Source: an uncultured Burkholderiaceae bacterium (GTDB lineage: Bacteria; Pseudomonadota; Gammaproteobacteria; Burkholderiales; Burkholderiaceae_B). Taken from it: a stretch of DNA of 64,000 bases. This document shows positions 47,921-56,757 of the stretch, in pieces. The stretch is taken from the NCBI GenBank assembly GCA_937888805.1, contig CALBEY010000070.1:26608-90607 (forward strand). The letters are read 5' to 3'. Below the pieces are notes generated by a model, which saw nothing but the letters and a program-made list of their open reading frames with translations, did not search any database and was not told the DNA's origin. The stretch's first letter is position 1, and the number at the start of each line of letters is the position of its first letter. The position numbers and the translations under genes were made by a program.

Positions 47921-48606
47921 ACCGCATGCCGGATGTGCCTGCCCAGTGGCTGACACACGCACAAGCCATTTGTGAAACAGGTGAGAGCTTGTTTAAGCGT
48001 GGCTACGTGCATGGCAGTACCGGTAACATTAGTGTCAAGCTTGATGTACCAAGCGGTACTGGTTACTTGATGACGCCCACCGATGCTTGCTTAGGCCAAT
48101 TGCAAGCGCATCGATTGGCGTTTCTCGATCACAACGGGCAGCAACTGTTTGGTGATCCAGTCAGCAAAGCACAGCGCTTGCATCGTGCCATTTACGAGGC
48201 TGACCCTGCGGCTTCAGCGGTCATCCACACCCATTCGCATTATCTGGTGCTGTTAACTTTGCTTGGTGTCTGGCGAGTAGATAGTATCCTGCCCTTTATT
48301 ACCCCGTACCAAGTGATGAAGGTCGGACGTGTGCCTTTGATTGATTATGCGTTGCCAGGTGATGAGCAGGTCGTTTTGGCGGTGTCTGAAGAGATCAAAC
48401 AAGCTGCCAGTAAAAATGAATTGCTACGTGCGGTGATGTGCGATCGTTTGGGTCCCCAAGTCTGGCATCAAAGCTTGTCGCAGGCTCAAGCCTTGCTAGA
48501 AGAGTTAGAACAAACAGCGCGATTGTGGATTGATGGCAGGTCACTCATTGAGCCGTTATCGCCCGCTCAAATTAAAGCGTTGCGACAACGGTTTCTGCTG
48601 CGTTAA
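47917..48606 (+). CDS. otnC: 3-oxo-tetronate 4-phosphate decarboxylase (class II aldolase family)
   Basis: OtnC decarboxylates the product of OtnK to dihydroxyacetone phosphate. The protein (229 residues) is of the class II aldolase/adducin fold with the entry motif RGYVHGSTGNISVKL, zinc ligands in HTHSHYLVLLTLLG, and LMTPTDACLGQL. The start overlaps the otnK stop (ATGA), so the two are co-translated. L-fuculose-phosphate aldolase is the nearest alternative; the kinase partner decides for OtnC. Confidence 0.9.
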   Translation: MNRMPDVPAQWLTHAQAICETGESLFKRGYVHGSTGNISVKLDVPSGTGYLMTPTDACLGQLQAHRLAFLDHNGQQLFGDPVSKAQRLHRAIYEADPAASAVIHTHSHYLVLLTLLGVWRVDSILPFITPYQVMKVGRVPLIDYALPGDEQVVLAVSEEIKQAASKNELLRAVMCDRLGPQVWHQSLSQAQALLEELEQTARLWIDGRSLIEPLSPAQIKALRQRFLLR

Positions 48607-49397
48607 ACCACAGTTGGTGTGGCGCCACCATCCATGCTGATGTTCACTCCAGTGACATAACTGGCTTGATCTGAGGCCAAGAACACCACGGCTTGGGCCA
48701 CTTCCTTAGGCGTCGCGAGCCGGCCAAGTGGCACCTTTTGGGCTGCGCGCTTCATGGCTTCATCCATGTCGATGCCATCTTGTTTGCAAGTCAGCTCCAA
48801 ACCTTCCTTTAGCCGCTCGGTTAGGGTCTGCCCCGGATTGACCGCATTGACTCGAACGCCTTGACGTCCAAAGGCGGCTGCCATCCCAGCGGTGGCCAAC
48901 ATCAAAGCCGCGTTGGCGCTGCCGCCGGCCAAATGGACGGGTGATGCGGTTTTGCCACCAGCACCGATCACGTTCACGATCACGCCCTGGCCGCGTTGGG
49001 CCATTCGTTGAACCACGGGATTCATGACATTGATATAAGTAAAAAATTTGGCGTCAAACGCATTGCGCCAAGCCTGAGGGGTAAGTTCTGCGGCGGGCAT
49101 GCGTTTGGCAGCACCGGCTGAATTAACCAGAATATCGAGTTCACCAAATCTTGCTTGTGCACGTTCTATGGCATCAAGGGCGGCCTTATCGTCAATCAGA
49201 TCAGCTGAAAAAATAGCGACTTGGGCTGTTGGGAACTCAGCCAGCAGATGCTCTTGTGCCGTTTTAAGCGTGGCTAAATCTCTCGAAACAAGACTGATGT
49301 GGGCACCTTCTTCGGCAAAAGCCGCTGCGCAGGCCAAGCCAATGCCTTTGCTGCCGCCAGTGATCAAGACGTGTTTACTGCTCAAATTGAGGTTCAT
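48603..49397 (-). CDS. SDR-family protein lacking the usual Tyr-x3-Lys pair
   Basis: The protein (264 residues) has a standard SDR N-terminus (LITGGSKGIGLACAAAF, VNSAGAAKRM) and C-terminal family features (VNAVNPGQT, SDQASYVTGVNISMDGG). The catalytic region reads VNVIGAGGKTASPVHLAGG and then SANAAL, so the catalytic Tyr and Lys of classical SDRs are not in place. It may use other residues or be a binding protein. It follows the CoA-transferase on the same strand (29-bp gap), and shares TTAA with the end of otnC. Confidence 0.85.
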   Translation of the reverse strand: MNLNLSSKHVLITGGSKGIGLACAAAFAEEGAHISLVSRDLATLKTAQEHLLAEFPTAQVAIFSADLIDDKAALDAIERAQARFGELDILVNSAGAAKRMPAAELTPQAWRNAFDAKFFTYINVMNPVVQRMAQRGQGVIVNVIGAGGKTASPVHLAGGSANAALMLATAGMAAAFGRQGVRVNAVNPGQTLTERLKEGLELTCKQDGIDMDEAMKRAAQKVPLGRLATPKEVAQAVVFLASDQASYVTGVNISMDGGATPTVV

Positions 49398-49426
49398 GCT
49401 TTCTCCTTTTAATGGTGAGCCCGTAA

Positions 49427-50626
49427 CTAGCGAATCACACCTTGTTTTTTCAGTTCGTCTATCTGACTTGAACTGTAGCCTAATGATGACAAAATGTCCT
49501 TGGTGTCGCCGCCTAGCGTTGGTGGCTGGTGGCGAATACCGAGCCGTTTATCATCCATAACCAATGGCAGCAGTGGGGTTAGGGTGTCGATGGGCTGATT
49601 GGCAGCGCTGCAATCGGCATGGATGTGAATTGGTGTCAAGCCACCCGTGGCGAGCAGGTGTGGGTCGTCGAACAAATCTTGTGGGCGGGTAATGGGCGCG
49701 TAGGGTAGGCCGCGCGCTTCAAATCGTGCGCTCAAATCTTGAGCACTTTCAGTGGCAAACAGATCACGCAAAATCGGCATGAGCCAGTCACGCGCTTGCA
49801 CCCGTTGATTGTTGGTGGTCAGTCGCCCGTCAGCGAAGAGGTCGGCTCGGTCAAACTCATCACAAAAGATTTGCCACTGTGTGTCGCTCACCACTGACAA
49901 AAAGATTTGTTCGTTGTTTTTAACGGTGAAGACGTCATAAATGCCCCAAGCGCTCACGCGACTGGGCATGGGGGCGGCGGGTTTGCCGGTGACGGCAAAT
50001 TGCATCATGTGTTGTGCCACCAAGAAGACGTTGTTTTCAAAGAGAGCGCTCGAGACACTTTGGCTGCGGCCTGTTTTTTGACGGGCGTGTAGTGCCGCCA
50101 ATACGCCAATGGCACCAAACATCCCGCCCATGATGTCGTTCACGCTCGAGCCTGCGCGTAAGGGTTGGCCCTCGGGTCCAGTCATGTACGCCAAGCCCCC
50201 CATCATTTGCACCACCTCATCTAAGGCCGTGCGGTGATCATAGGGCCCAGGTAAGAAACCTTTGTGAGAGACGTAAATCAATTGACTGTTGTGCTTTTTT
50301 AAGGCCGCTTGTCCAAAGCCCAAACGATCCATGGTGCCACTTTTGAAGTTTTCACTAAAAACGTCGGCGTCTTGGATCAATTTGAGCACGATCTCTTTGC
50401 CTTGGGCGGATTTGATGTCGACCGAAAGGCTGCGCTTGTTTCGATTGAACATCGGGAAAAAGCCCGCGCCAGAACCCATCAATTTGCGAGTGTTGTCACC
50501 CTCAAGGGGTTCAACCTTGATGACATCAGCCCCAAGGTCAGCCAAGATCATGCCGCAAGTCGGCCCCATCACCATGTGGGTGAATTCGATGACCCGTATG
50601 CCTTTTAGTGGTAGCGGTTCACTCAT
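49427..50626 (-). CDS. CaiB/BaiF family (class III) CoA-transferase
   Basis: Enzymes of this family move CoA between carboxylic acids. The protein (399 residues) shows GIRVIEFTHMVMGPTCGM, NRNKRSLSVDIKS, and the active-site aspartate region GSSVNDIMGGMFGAIGVLAA (catalytic Asp of the formyl-CoA transferase type). It overlaps the downstream end of the HMG-CoA-lyase-like gene by 4 bp. Together they could activate a dicarboxylic or hydroxy acid to its CoA ester and then cleave it; the acid is unknown. Confidence 0.92.
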   Translation of the reverse strand: MSEPLPLKGIRVIEFTHMVMGPTCGMILADLGADVIKVEPLEGDNTRKLMGSGAGFFPMFNRNKRSLSVDIKSAQGKEIVLKLIQDADVFSENFKSGTMDRLGFGQAALKKHNSQLIYVSHKGFLPGPYDHRTALDEVVQMMGGLAYMTGPEGQPLRAGSSVNDIMGGMFGAIGVLAALHARQKTGRSQSVSSALFENNVFLVAQHMMQFAVTGKPAAPMPSRVSAWGIYDVFTVKNNEQIFLSVVSDTQWQIFCDEFDRADLFADGRLTTNNQRVQARDWLMPILRDLFATESAQDLSARFEARGLPYAPITRPQDLFDDPHLLATGGLTPIHIHADCSAANQPIDTLTPLLPLVMDDKRLGIRHQPPTLGGDTKDILSSLGYSSSQIDELKKQGVIR

Positions 50627-51558
50627 CGTTGGCTGCCAACTGGGGTGGCAGCGATAAACCCCTTGGGTAAGCCTGCCCCTGGGGTCATGCCATACAGTGG
50701 TTCATTGGGCAAGGCCTCAGCCAGCGGCTTACGGGCCTCAATCAGTGCTTGCAAGCTGATCCCAGTGCTTATGCCCATGGCTTCAAACATGAACGTCAAA
50801 TCCTCGGTCACCACATTGCCAGAGGCGCCGGGCGCGTAGGGGCAGCCGCCCAATCCGGCCAACGAGGCGTCAAAGGTTCTGACACCAGCGTCATAGGCCG
50901 CGAGGCAGTTGGCAAGCCCCAAGCCACGAGTGTTGTGCATGTGGGCCGCCCCTGTTTTGTCACCAATAACGGCGCGCACCTTATTGAAAAGCCGTTTGAC
51001 TTGCGCGGGGTTTGCCATCCCGGTGGTGTCTGAGAGCCCCGACTCGTCGGCGCCTGCCGCAATCGCCGCCTGAGCCAACCAAACCACGTCATCTTCGGTT
51101 ACTTCGCCTTGGATGGTGCATCCAAAGGCGGTTGAGATACCCGCTTCTATCTTGATGTGAGGGGCTTGTTGGTCGCGCAGTTGGGCGATCTTGGCAATTT
51201 CTTCCAACATTTCTTGGCGGGTCTTTCTGACGTTTGCCATGGAATGGGCTTCGCTAGCGGACACCGGTAAAGTCACCTTGTGCACACCCGCGTCAATCGC
51301 CATTTGGGCCCCGCGAGCGTTGGGCACCAAAGCCATGACAGTTAGGCCGGAATATTGCAGCGCATGGCGTACGATGTGAGCCGTATCAGCCATTTGCGGC
51401 AACAGCTTGGGCGACACGAATGAGCCGACTTCAATTTCTTGGATCCCAGCGGCAACCAAGGCGTCAATCCAGCGTTGCTTATCAGCAGTTGACATCGTTT
51501 GTTTGACCGATTGCAGGCCATCTCTGGGCCCGACCTCGCTAATTAAGACATCAGACAT
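50623..51558 (-). CDS. Hydroxymethylglutaryl-CoA lyase family protein
   Basis: Family members cleave 3-hydroxy-3-methylglutaryl-CoA to acetyl-CoA and acetoacetate, or related acyl-CoAs. The protein (311 residues) has EVGPRDGLQS with the metal-binding Asp, EVGSFVSPKLLPQM, HMHNTRGLGLANCLAA, and the signature GLGGCPYAPGASGN with the catalytic Cys. Pairing with a class III CoA-transferase rather than leucine-degradation genes suggests a substrate such as a hydroxylated C5-C6 diacid, for example a citramalyl-CoA-like compound; this is inference. Confidence 0.92.
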   Translation of the reverse strand: MSDVLISEVGPRDGLQSVKQTMSTADKQRWIDALVAAGIQEIEVGSFVSPKLLPQMADTAHIVRHALQYSGLTVMALVPNARGAQMAIDAGVHKVTLPVSASEAHSMANVRKTRQEMLEEIAKIAQLRDQQAPHIKIEAGISTAFGCTIQGEVTEDDVVWLAQAAIAAGADESGLSDTTGMANPAQVKRLFNKVRAVIGDKTGAAHMHNTRGLGLANCLAAYDAGVRTFDASLAGLGGCPYAPGASGNVVTEDLTFMFEAMGISTGISLQALIEARKPLAEALPNEPLYGMTPGAGLPKGFIAATPVGSQR

Positions 51559-51728
51559 GGTGGCTTAAGTCCTTGCTTTTAATGGTTTGGCGGCAAATAC
51601 GACAGTTATCATCGCATATGGCACCACTTTGTGGTGGCGTGATCTACTGATGGCAAATCAGGCGTTCGATCATGTGATGGCGCTGAGTGCTTGGTCAGGT
51701 GATCTTTTTACGATGACCGATCAGTGAG

Positions 51729-52022
51729 TCAGCTTGCAACATGAGGTTTGGCCGTCATGTCAATACCAAGCGCTCGCATGACCGCTAATGTGGTCTTCAA
51801 AGTCGGATTACCGCGTTCGCTAAATGACCGATAAAGCTGTTCACGGGATAGCCCAGTTTTTTGGGCTATTTCTGTCATCCCCTTTGCACGAGCAACCACA
51901 CCAAGCGCCTTGGCAATGTAGGCTGAATCACCCGTTTCAAATGCATCAGCCATAAAAAAAGCGATTTCTTCGTCATTTACCAGCGCGGCAGCTGGATCAA
52001 AGGTAGTTAGTTTTTCAATCAT
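51729..52022 (-). CDS. HigA-like addiction module antitoxin
   Basis: The protein (97 residues) matches the COG3636 antidote family: an N-terminal toxin-binding segment (MIEKLTTFDPAAALVNDEE) and a helix-turn-helix (GMTEIAQKTGLSREQLYRSF) with the ending KTTLAVMRALGIDM. The ATG at 52022 overlaps the toxin stop by 8 bases, the usual layout of this type II family. The frame is also open upstream through the damaged toxin gene, so an annotation program may call a 196-residue fusion instead. Confidence 0.88.
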   Translation of the reverse strand: MIEKLTTFDPAAALVNDEEIAFFMADAFETGDSAYIAKALGVVARAKGMTEIAQKTGLSREQLYRSFSERGNPTLKTTLAVMRALGIDMTAKPHVAS

Positions 52023-52319
52023 TTTTATGACTCCATTTTTTCGCGAGTTTCTTTGCGGCATTAACATCGCGAGACTGAGTGCTTTTGTCGCCAACACACA
52101 GCAGCAAAACCATAAGGTTTCCTCGGCGCTGAAATAGACGCGATAGCCCGGGCCGTGGTGGATTCGCAATTCACTGACGCCTTCTCCGACTGGCTCAACA
52201 TCTCCGGGCAACCCCTCTGTCAGGCGCATCAAGCGAGCTGCAATGATGGTTCTCGCTCTTTTGTCCCGTAGACGGGCTTCCCACTTTTGGTAAGTTTCTG
52301 TTTGTAAAAGCTGTATCAT
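52015..52319 (-). pseudogene. RelE/HigB-like toxin gene with a single-base frameshift
   Basis: The first frame encodes the N-terminal half (MIQLLQTETYQKWEARL to HHGPGYRVY). The remaining family-conserved half (FQRRGNLMVLLLCVGDKSTQ then SRDVNAAKKLAKKW) is in the next frame and ends with TGA at 52015-52017. One base appears to be missing from a T-run at about 52132-52134 (AAA on the plus strand). With it restored, the toxin would be about 100 residues and overlap the antitoxin start. Either the toxin is inactivated or the base is a sequencing error. Confidence 0.82.
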
Positions 52320-52327
52320 GATTTATT

Positions 52328-52343
52328 GTAGTCTAAAAACTAC
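52328..52343. promoter_or_regulatory. Inverted repeat before the toxin gene, candidate TA operator
   Basis: GTAGT-N6-ACTAC lies 9-24 bp upstream of the toxin start, with a TACAAT box on the minus strand overlapping its edge. Antitoxins of this class usually repress their own operon at such sites. The remainder of 52344-52453 is AT-rich with no other clear signal. Confidence 0.5.
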
Positions 52344-52453
52344 TAATTAAATATTGACACGCCAACAGTAATCAGAATGATCAGTGCAAAAAAATTGAAT
52401 CCGACAAGCCTGATTGACACATCATTTTTTAAAAAATCAACGGGACAATATCG

Positions 52454-52951
52454 GTGAAGCCAAAAATTGAAATCAAGGCAGTTGACTACAGCGATCCAGC
52501 CGATCAAGCGGCTTTGCTGTCTTTGCTGGACATGTATGCATGCGACCCGATGGGTGGTGGGCAAGCCTTGACCCCAGCTGTCAAACGCCAACTGTGCGAG
52601 AAATTGGCAAAGTTTCCCGGGGCGGTGAGCTTTTTGGCGTTGGTTGATGACCAGGCGGTGGGTTTGTTGAATGCGTTTTTGGGGTTTTCGACGTTTAAGG
52701 CCAAGCCGCTGATGAACGTACACGACATTGCGGTGCTGGCGCAGTGGCGTGGCCAAGGCATAGGCCAAGCCTTGTTGCAAGCCATCGAAGCACACGCACA
52801 GTCGCTAGGCTGTTGTAAGCTAACTTTAGAGGTGCTATCGGGTAACGCGCCAGCGCAACGCACGTACCGAGCGTTTGGGTTTGAGAACTATGTTCTAGAT
52901 CCCGAAGCGGGCGTGGCTGGACTGATGCAAAAGTGGTTGGTGTCAACTTAG
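52454..52951 (+). CDS. GNAT-family N-acetyltransferase
   Basis: The protein (165 residues) has a full GNAT fold: LALVDDQAVGLLNAF (beta-4), the acetyl-CoA loop WRGQGIGQALLQAIEAHA, and LEVLSGNAPAQRTYRAFGFENY at the C-terminus. It starts with GTG. The substrate is not evident. It lies between the toxin-antitoxin locus and folE and has no clear operon partner. Confidence 0.9.
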   Translation: MKPKIEIKAVDYSDPADQAALLSLLDMYACDPMGGGQALTPAVKRQLCEKLAKFPGAVSFLALVDDQAVGLLNAFLGFSTFKAKPLMNVHDIAVLAQWRGQGIGQALLQAIEAHAQSLGCCKLTLEVLSGNAPAQRTYRAFGFENYVLDPEAGVAGLMQKWLVST

Positions 52952-53102
52952 GTTTGCGCAGGTGCCGCTGCGGGTGCCGCGTTAACCCCGCTTTAGGCTC
53001 AGATTCGAGCAGTCACCGACCAACAACGATTATGATTGAAAAACAATGGGCACATGGGTGCCTCTTTATACAGACGCATTCGCGACAAAGAACGAGGCTG
53101 GT

Positions 53103-53801
53103 ATGACGCAGGAAGACAAAGGCAGGCCCATTTCAGTGGTGATTCGTGAGCGTATTCAAAACTCACGTAAGCGATTTCACGCTAACGACAATATTGCAGA
53201 CTTTATTGAGCCCGGCGAACTCGAGTTGTTGTTAGATGAAGTATCAGCGCAAATGCAGGGTGTGCTAGAAAGCTTGGTGATTGATACGGTCAGCGATCAC
53301 AACACCAATGACACGGCCCGTCGCGTCGCCAAAATGTATTTAAAAGAGGTGTTTGGTGGTCGCTACGTGAAACAACCGACCACGACAGAGTTCCCCAATG
53401 TTGAACGCTTGAATGAGTTGATGATTGTGGGCCCGATTACAGTACGCAGTGCCTGCAGCCACCATTTTTGCCCAGTGATTGGGCATGTTTGGATCGGTGT
53501 GATGCCCAATGAGCATACCAATGTGATTGGCCTATCAAAGTATGTTCGATTGGCCGAATGGATCATGAGTCGTCCGCAAATACAAGAAGAGGCCGTGGTG
53601 CAGTTGGCTGACCTGATTCAAGAAAAAACCCAGCCTGATGGCTTAGCGGTGGTGATGAATGCGACCCATTACTGCATGGCTTGGCGTGGTGTTCGCGACA
53701 TGGGTAGTCGAATGATTAATTCAGTGATGCGAGGCAGTTTCTTGAAAGACCCGAACCTGCGCCGCGAATTTCTTTCTCTCATTCCCAAAGGGGAACGTTG
53801 A
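53103..53801 (+). CDS. folE: GTP cyclohydrolase I
   Basis: FolE converts GTP to dihydroneopterin triphosphate, the first step of folate and tetrahydrobiopterin synthesis. The protein (232 residues) has the zinc-binding region SACSHHFCPVIGHVWIG and the ending TRR-like HYCMAWRGVRDMGSRM, with the second zinc ligand Cys. The ATG at 53103 has GAGG 5 bp upstream; an in-frame ATG at 53046 would add 19 unrelated residues. It shares one base with the BLUF gene start (TGATG), so the photoreceptor is co-translated. Such paired folE copies are often an additional, regulated copy rather than the housekeeping one. Confidence 0.94.
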   Translation: MTQEDKGRPISVVIRERIQNSRKRFHANDNIADFIEPGELELLLDEVSAQMQGVLESLVIDTVSDHNTNDTARRVAKMYLKEVFGGRYVKQPTTTEFPNVERLNELMIVGPITVRSACSHHFCPVIGHVWIGVMPNEHTNVIGLSKYVRLAEWIMSRPQIQEEAVVQLADLIQEKTQPDGLAVVMNATHYCMAWRGVRDMGSRMINSVMRGSFLKDPNLRREFLSLIPKGER

Positions 53802-54229
53802 TGCTTGTACGTTTACTTTATGTGAGTCGGGCTGCCGACCCGCAAGATAGTGCTGCGCTGACCGAGTCGATTATGTCCGCTTCTCGTACCTATAACCCTG
53901 GTAACGGAATCACGGGGGTGTTGTGTTACGGCGATGGTGTATTTTTACAAGCCATTGAAGGCGGCCGCGAAGAGATCAACGCGCTATACAACATGATCCT
54001 ACGAGATCCGAGGCACGAGAACGTGGTGTTGATGCATTATGAAGAAATCGTAGAAAGGCGTTTTGGGGGTTGGACCATGGGACAAGTCAATCTGGCCAAA
54101 TTGAACACGTCTATCGTTTTAAAATACTCAGAGACGCCTGAACTGAACCCCTATCGGATGTCGGGTAAGGTGGTTTTGGCGTTACTTGAAGAATTGATGC
54201 TGACCGCATCGATTATCGGTAGGGCTTGA
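53801..54229 (+). CDS. BLUF-domain blue-light photoreceptor
   Basis: BLUF proteins bind FAD and sense blue light. The protein (142 residues) is a single-domain BLUF with all key residues in place: Y7 (LLYVSRA), N32, Q50 (FLQAIEG), W91 and M93 (GGWTMG). About 45 residues follow the core and form the C-terminal cap helices. AAAGGGGA precedes the ATG at 53801. With no output domain, it must act through a partner protein; the flanking folE, MFS and pterin dehydratase genes are co-directional and tightly spaced. Confidence 0.93.
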   Translation: MLVRLLYVSRAADPQDSAALTESIMSASRTYNPGNGITGVLCYGDGVFLQAIEGGREEINALYNMILRDPRHENVVLMHYEEIVERRFGGWTMGQVNLAKLNTSIVLKYSETPELNPYRMSGKVVLALLEELMLTASIIGRA

Positions 54230-54285
54230 TCCTACCCTCGAGAATCGACGAAAGATCGGTATCGATAACGATAAGGGGACTGAAG

Positions 54286-55518
54286 GTGCAAGCAACACAA
54301 TCCGCTGGCGCACCGGTTAAGGACTTGCCGCGCAACGTTAAGTTGCTACTGAATGCTGGTCACGCCATTGATCATATGTTTTTGTTGATCTTCGCCGCTG
54401 CGGTGGGCGTCATTGCCGTTGATTTTGAATACGCCCGGTGGGAAGATCTCATGCCATTTGGGGTTGGGGCGTTTGTGTTGTTCGGACTCGGTGCATTGCC
54501 AGCCGGCCGCTTGGGAGACCTTTGGGGGCGGCGTCAGATGATGCTGGTTTTTTTCTTCGGCATGGGACTGTCTACCCTGCTTGCGGCCACTTCGCAGTCG
54601 GCCTGGCAATTGGCCAGTGCGCTCACTTTGATGGGCGCTTTTGCTTCAATCTACCACCCGGTGGGCATCCCGATGCTGGTTCAATATTCCACTCGACCTG
54701 GAATGACCATCGGCATCAACGGCTTGGCGGGTAACATGGGGGTTGCTGTGGCGGCCTTGCTAACGGGGTTCTTGGTGAAATGGTTAGGATGGCGAGCCGC
54801 TTTTGCTGTGCCAGCCATACTGTCTTTTGTGTGTGGGGTGCTATTTTTACTGTGGTGCCCCAACGAGACAGAACCGCCATCCAAACGCACGGTGAAAGCC
54901 AAAGTGCAGTTGCCTCGAAACATGCTGGCCCGTGTGCTGTTGGTCATGACCATGGCGGCTGTGTCGGGAAACTTACTTTATAACTTCACCACCAATGGCA
55001 ATGGTCAGTTGATGGTCGAGCGTTTTCGTGGCGTGCTTGAAGATCCTGCCTTGTTAGGTACCTTATTGGCATTGGTCTATGGTTTGGCTGCCGTGGCGCA
55101 AGTGGTGGTCGGACGGTTACTGGACCGGTTTGACATTAAGCCTTTGTTCCTGACCATGGTGCTGATTCAGATCCCGTTACTGCTGTTGGTTTCTGTTAGC
55201 CACGGCTGGGTTTTATACGCCGCTTTGTTGGTGACCATGATGTTTATTTTTGGGGCGATCCCTTTTACAGATGTCATGATCGTGCGCTATGTGGACGATC
55301 GCATTCGCTCAAGGGTCGCAGGGTTTCGGTTTACGGTATCTTTGGGGGTTAGCGCACTAGCGGTTTGGGCCCTAGGCCCTTTTGTTAAGTCGGCGGGCTT
55401 TGACATGTTGTTTGTTCTCATGGCAGCCATTGCTATCTGTACTTTGGGCACGGTTGCCTTATTGCCTAGCGAAAAACGCGTCGCGGCCATGTCTATCAAA
55501 CAGGAGTCGATTTCATGA
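54286..55518 (+). CDS. Major facilitator superfamily transporter
   Basis: The protein (410 residues) has about twelve transmembrane segments and the MFS loop motif [14 protein letters not shown]. Sequence style, with [19 protein letters not shown] at the start, resembles the fosmidomycin-resistance branch, but the substrate cannot be told. The GTG at 54286 was chosen because AAGGGGA lies 7 bp upstream; a TTG start at 54226 is unlikely. It lies between the BLUF gene and the pterin dehydratase gene, overlapping the latter by 4 bp, so it may move a pterin-related or photo-toxic compound. Confidence 0.88.
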   Translation: MQATQSAGAPVKDLPRNVKLLLNAGHAIDHMFLLIFAAAVGVIAVDFEYARWEDLMPFGVGAFVLFGLGALPAGRLGDLWGRRQMMLVFFFGMGLSTLLAATSQSAWQLASALTLMGAFASIYHPVGIPMLVQYSTRPGMTIGINGLAGNMGVAVAALLTGFLVKWLGWRAAFAVPAILSFVCGVLFLLWCPNETEPPSKRTVKAKVQLPRNMLARVLLVMTMAAVSGNLLYNFTTNGNGQLMVERFRGVLEDPALLGTLLALVYGLAAVAQVVVGRLLDRFDIKPLFLTMVLIQIPLLLLVSVSHGWVLYAALLVTMMFIFGAIPFTDVMIVRYVDDRIRSRVAGFRFTVSLGVSALAVWALGPFVKSAGFDMLFVLMAAIAICTLGTVALLPSEKRVAAMSIKQESIS

Positions 55519-55844
55519 CACCAGAAAACACAAGCCACAAAGCCATATTGAGTGGCGAATCATTGGCGCAAGCCTGTAATGCTTTGGATGCCCGTTGGCA
55601 GGTTCAACCCGACAGTGTTGAGAAGGACTGCGCGATTTATGCTGACTTTACGTTTAAAGATTTTGTACAAGCGTTCGGCTTTGTGACGCAAGTGGCCATC
55701 TTGGCCGAGAAAGCCGACCACCACCCTGAATGGTCCAACGTGTACAAGCGGGTACATATCCTTTTGACGACTCACGATGCTGGTGGTGTGACTCAAAAAG
55801 ACATCGCATTAGCGCAGCAAATTGACGCCATCTTGGCGGTTTAA
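55515..55844 (+). CDS. Pterin-4a-carbinolamine dehydratase
   Basis: This enzyme dehydrates 4a-hydroxytetrahydropterins and so recycles pterin cofactors. The protein (109 residues) has the family core [20 protein letters not shown] followed by [21 protein letters not shown], with the catalytic His-His and the later His and Asp. It is co-translated with the MFS gene (ATGA overlap). No phenylalanine hydroxylase gene is near. With folE this makes a second pterin gene in the unit. Its last 36 bp overlap the convergent AraC gene. Confidence 0.92.
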   Translation: MTPENTSHKAILSGESLAQACNALDARWQVQPDSVEKDCAIYADFTFKDFVQAFGFVTQVAILAEKADHHPEWSNVYKRVHILLTTHDAGGVTQKDIALAQQIDAILAV

Positions 55845-56714
55845 AGACTGTTTGTTGGCCCAGTCCGAGGGACTGCAGCCAACTTTTCGTTTAAACACAC
55901 GGATCAGTGCGGCAGGGCTGCCGTAGCCCACGGCGTGGGCGATGGGCTTGAGCGCCTCGCCATTCAGTAGCAATGACTTACTGATCGATATGCGCCAGTC
56001 CGTGAGGTAATCCGTTGGCGTCTGACCGGTGGCTTGTTTGAAGTGACTAAAAAAAGCAGCGCGCGACATCCCCGCCTCTGAAGCCAAGTGCTCAACACAC
56101 CAATCCCGACCCGGGTGGTCATGCATTGCCGTGACGGCGCGAAGCAAGCGTGGGTCAGCGAGCGCCTTGGTGATACCTGAAGAGAGTTGATCGGTGCTGA
56201 TTAAGTGCCGCAACAGCATCAGCACAAAGTACTGCATCAACTGTGTCAGGCCAAACTGCTGACCGCAGCGACTGTTCACAAACTCTTCGTGGATCAGATG
56301 CCCCAAGGCTTGGAACTCTTCAGCCTCACGCATTTTGATGATGACGACCTCGTCGGGTATTAAAACCAAGGGGTTGGCTTCGCGGTGACCAAACTCGAAT
56401 TCACAACACAACATTTTTGCCTCGGGTCTTGGAATCAGCGAGTGCGTGATGGGCTGGGCTAAAAAGACAATACAGGGTTCATCGAGCGCTTCGATGGGCT
56501 TTCCTGCCACGAGCAGGTCAGCCTGGCCATCAAACAACCAGTGGATGTGACCCAAGTGGCGCTTGGTGTCAAAGTTCAACGAGTCGCGGCACTGTCCGGC
56601 AAAAAACACCTGCGCGCTAGGCTTAAAACGGGCCAGCAGTGTGGAGAGTCGATCAACCGACAATGGGTGTCCTTTTAGACGATTGGTTAATAAATTAACA
56701 TGAATAGTAACCAT
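55809..56714 (-). CDS. AraC-family regulator with cupin N-terminal domain
   Basis: The protein (301 residues) has an N-terminal cupin_6-type sensor domain (about 10-190) and two C-terminal helix-turn-helix units ([21 protein letters not shown] and [20 protein letters not shown]). It is divergent from the peroxiredoxin-like gene with a 43-bp gap, so that gene is the likely target. Its 3' end runs 36 bp into the pterin dehydratase gene. The cupin part has a Cys pair (MLCCEF) that could respond to oxidants, but this is only a possibility. Confidence 0.9.
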   Translation of the reverse strand: MVTIHVNLLTNRLKGHPLSVDRLSTLLARFKPSAQVFFAGQCRDSLNFDTKRHLGHIHWLFDGQADLLVAGKPIEALDEPCIVFLAQPITHSLIPRPEAKMLCCEFEFGHREANPLVLIPDEVVIIKMREAEEFQALGHLIHEEFVNSRCGQQFGLTQLMQYFVLMLLRHLISTDQLSSGITKALADPRLLRAVTAMHDHPGRDWCVEHLASEAGMSRAAFFSHFKQATGQTPTDYLTDWRISISKSLLLNGEALKPIAHAVGYGSPAALIRVFKRKVGCSPSDWANKQSLNRQDGVNLLR

Positions 56715-56757
56715 AAGTATTGTACAGTGGCAAAATATTCACCAAAAGGAGCGTTGT

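Noticed and set aside
51567..51727. Open plus-strand frame of about 53 codons ending in TGA before the antitoxin gene
   Set aside because: It has no ATG near the front with a ribosome binding site and no recognisable family; it might be a remnant but cannot be supported. The gap also holds a small CACCAC/GTGGTG hairpin without T-run.
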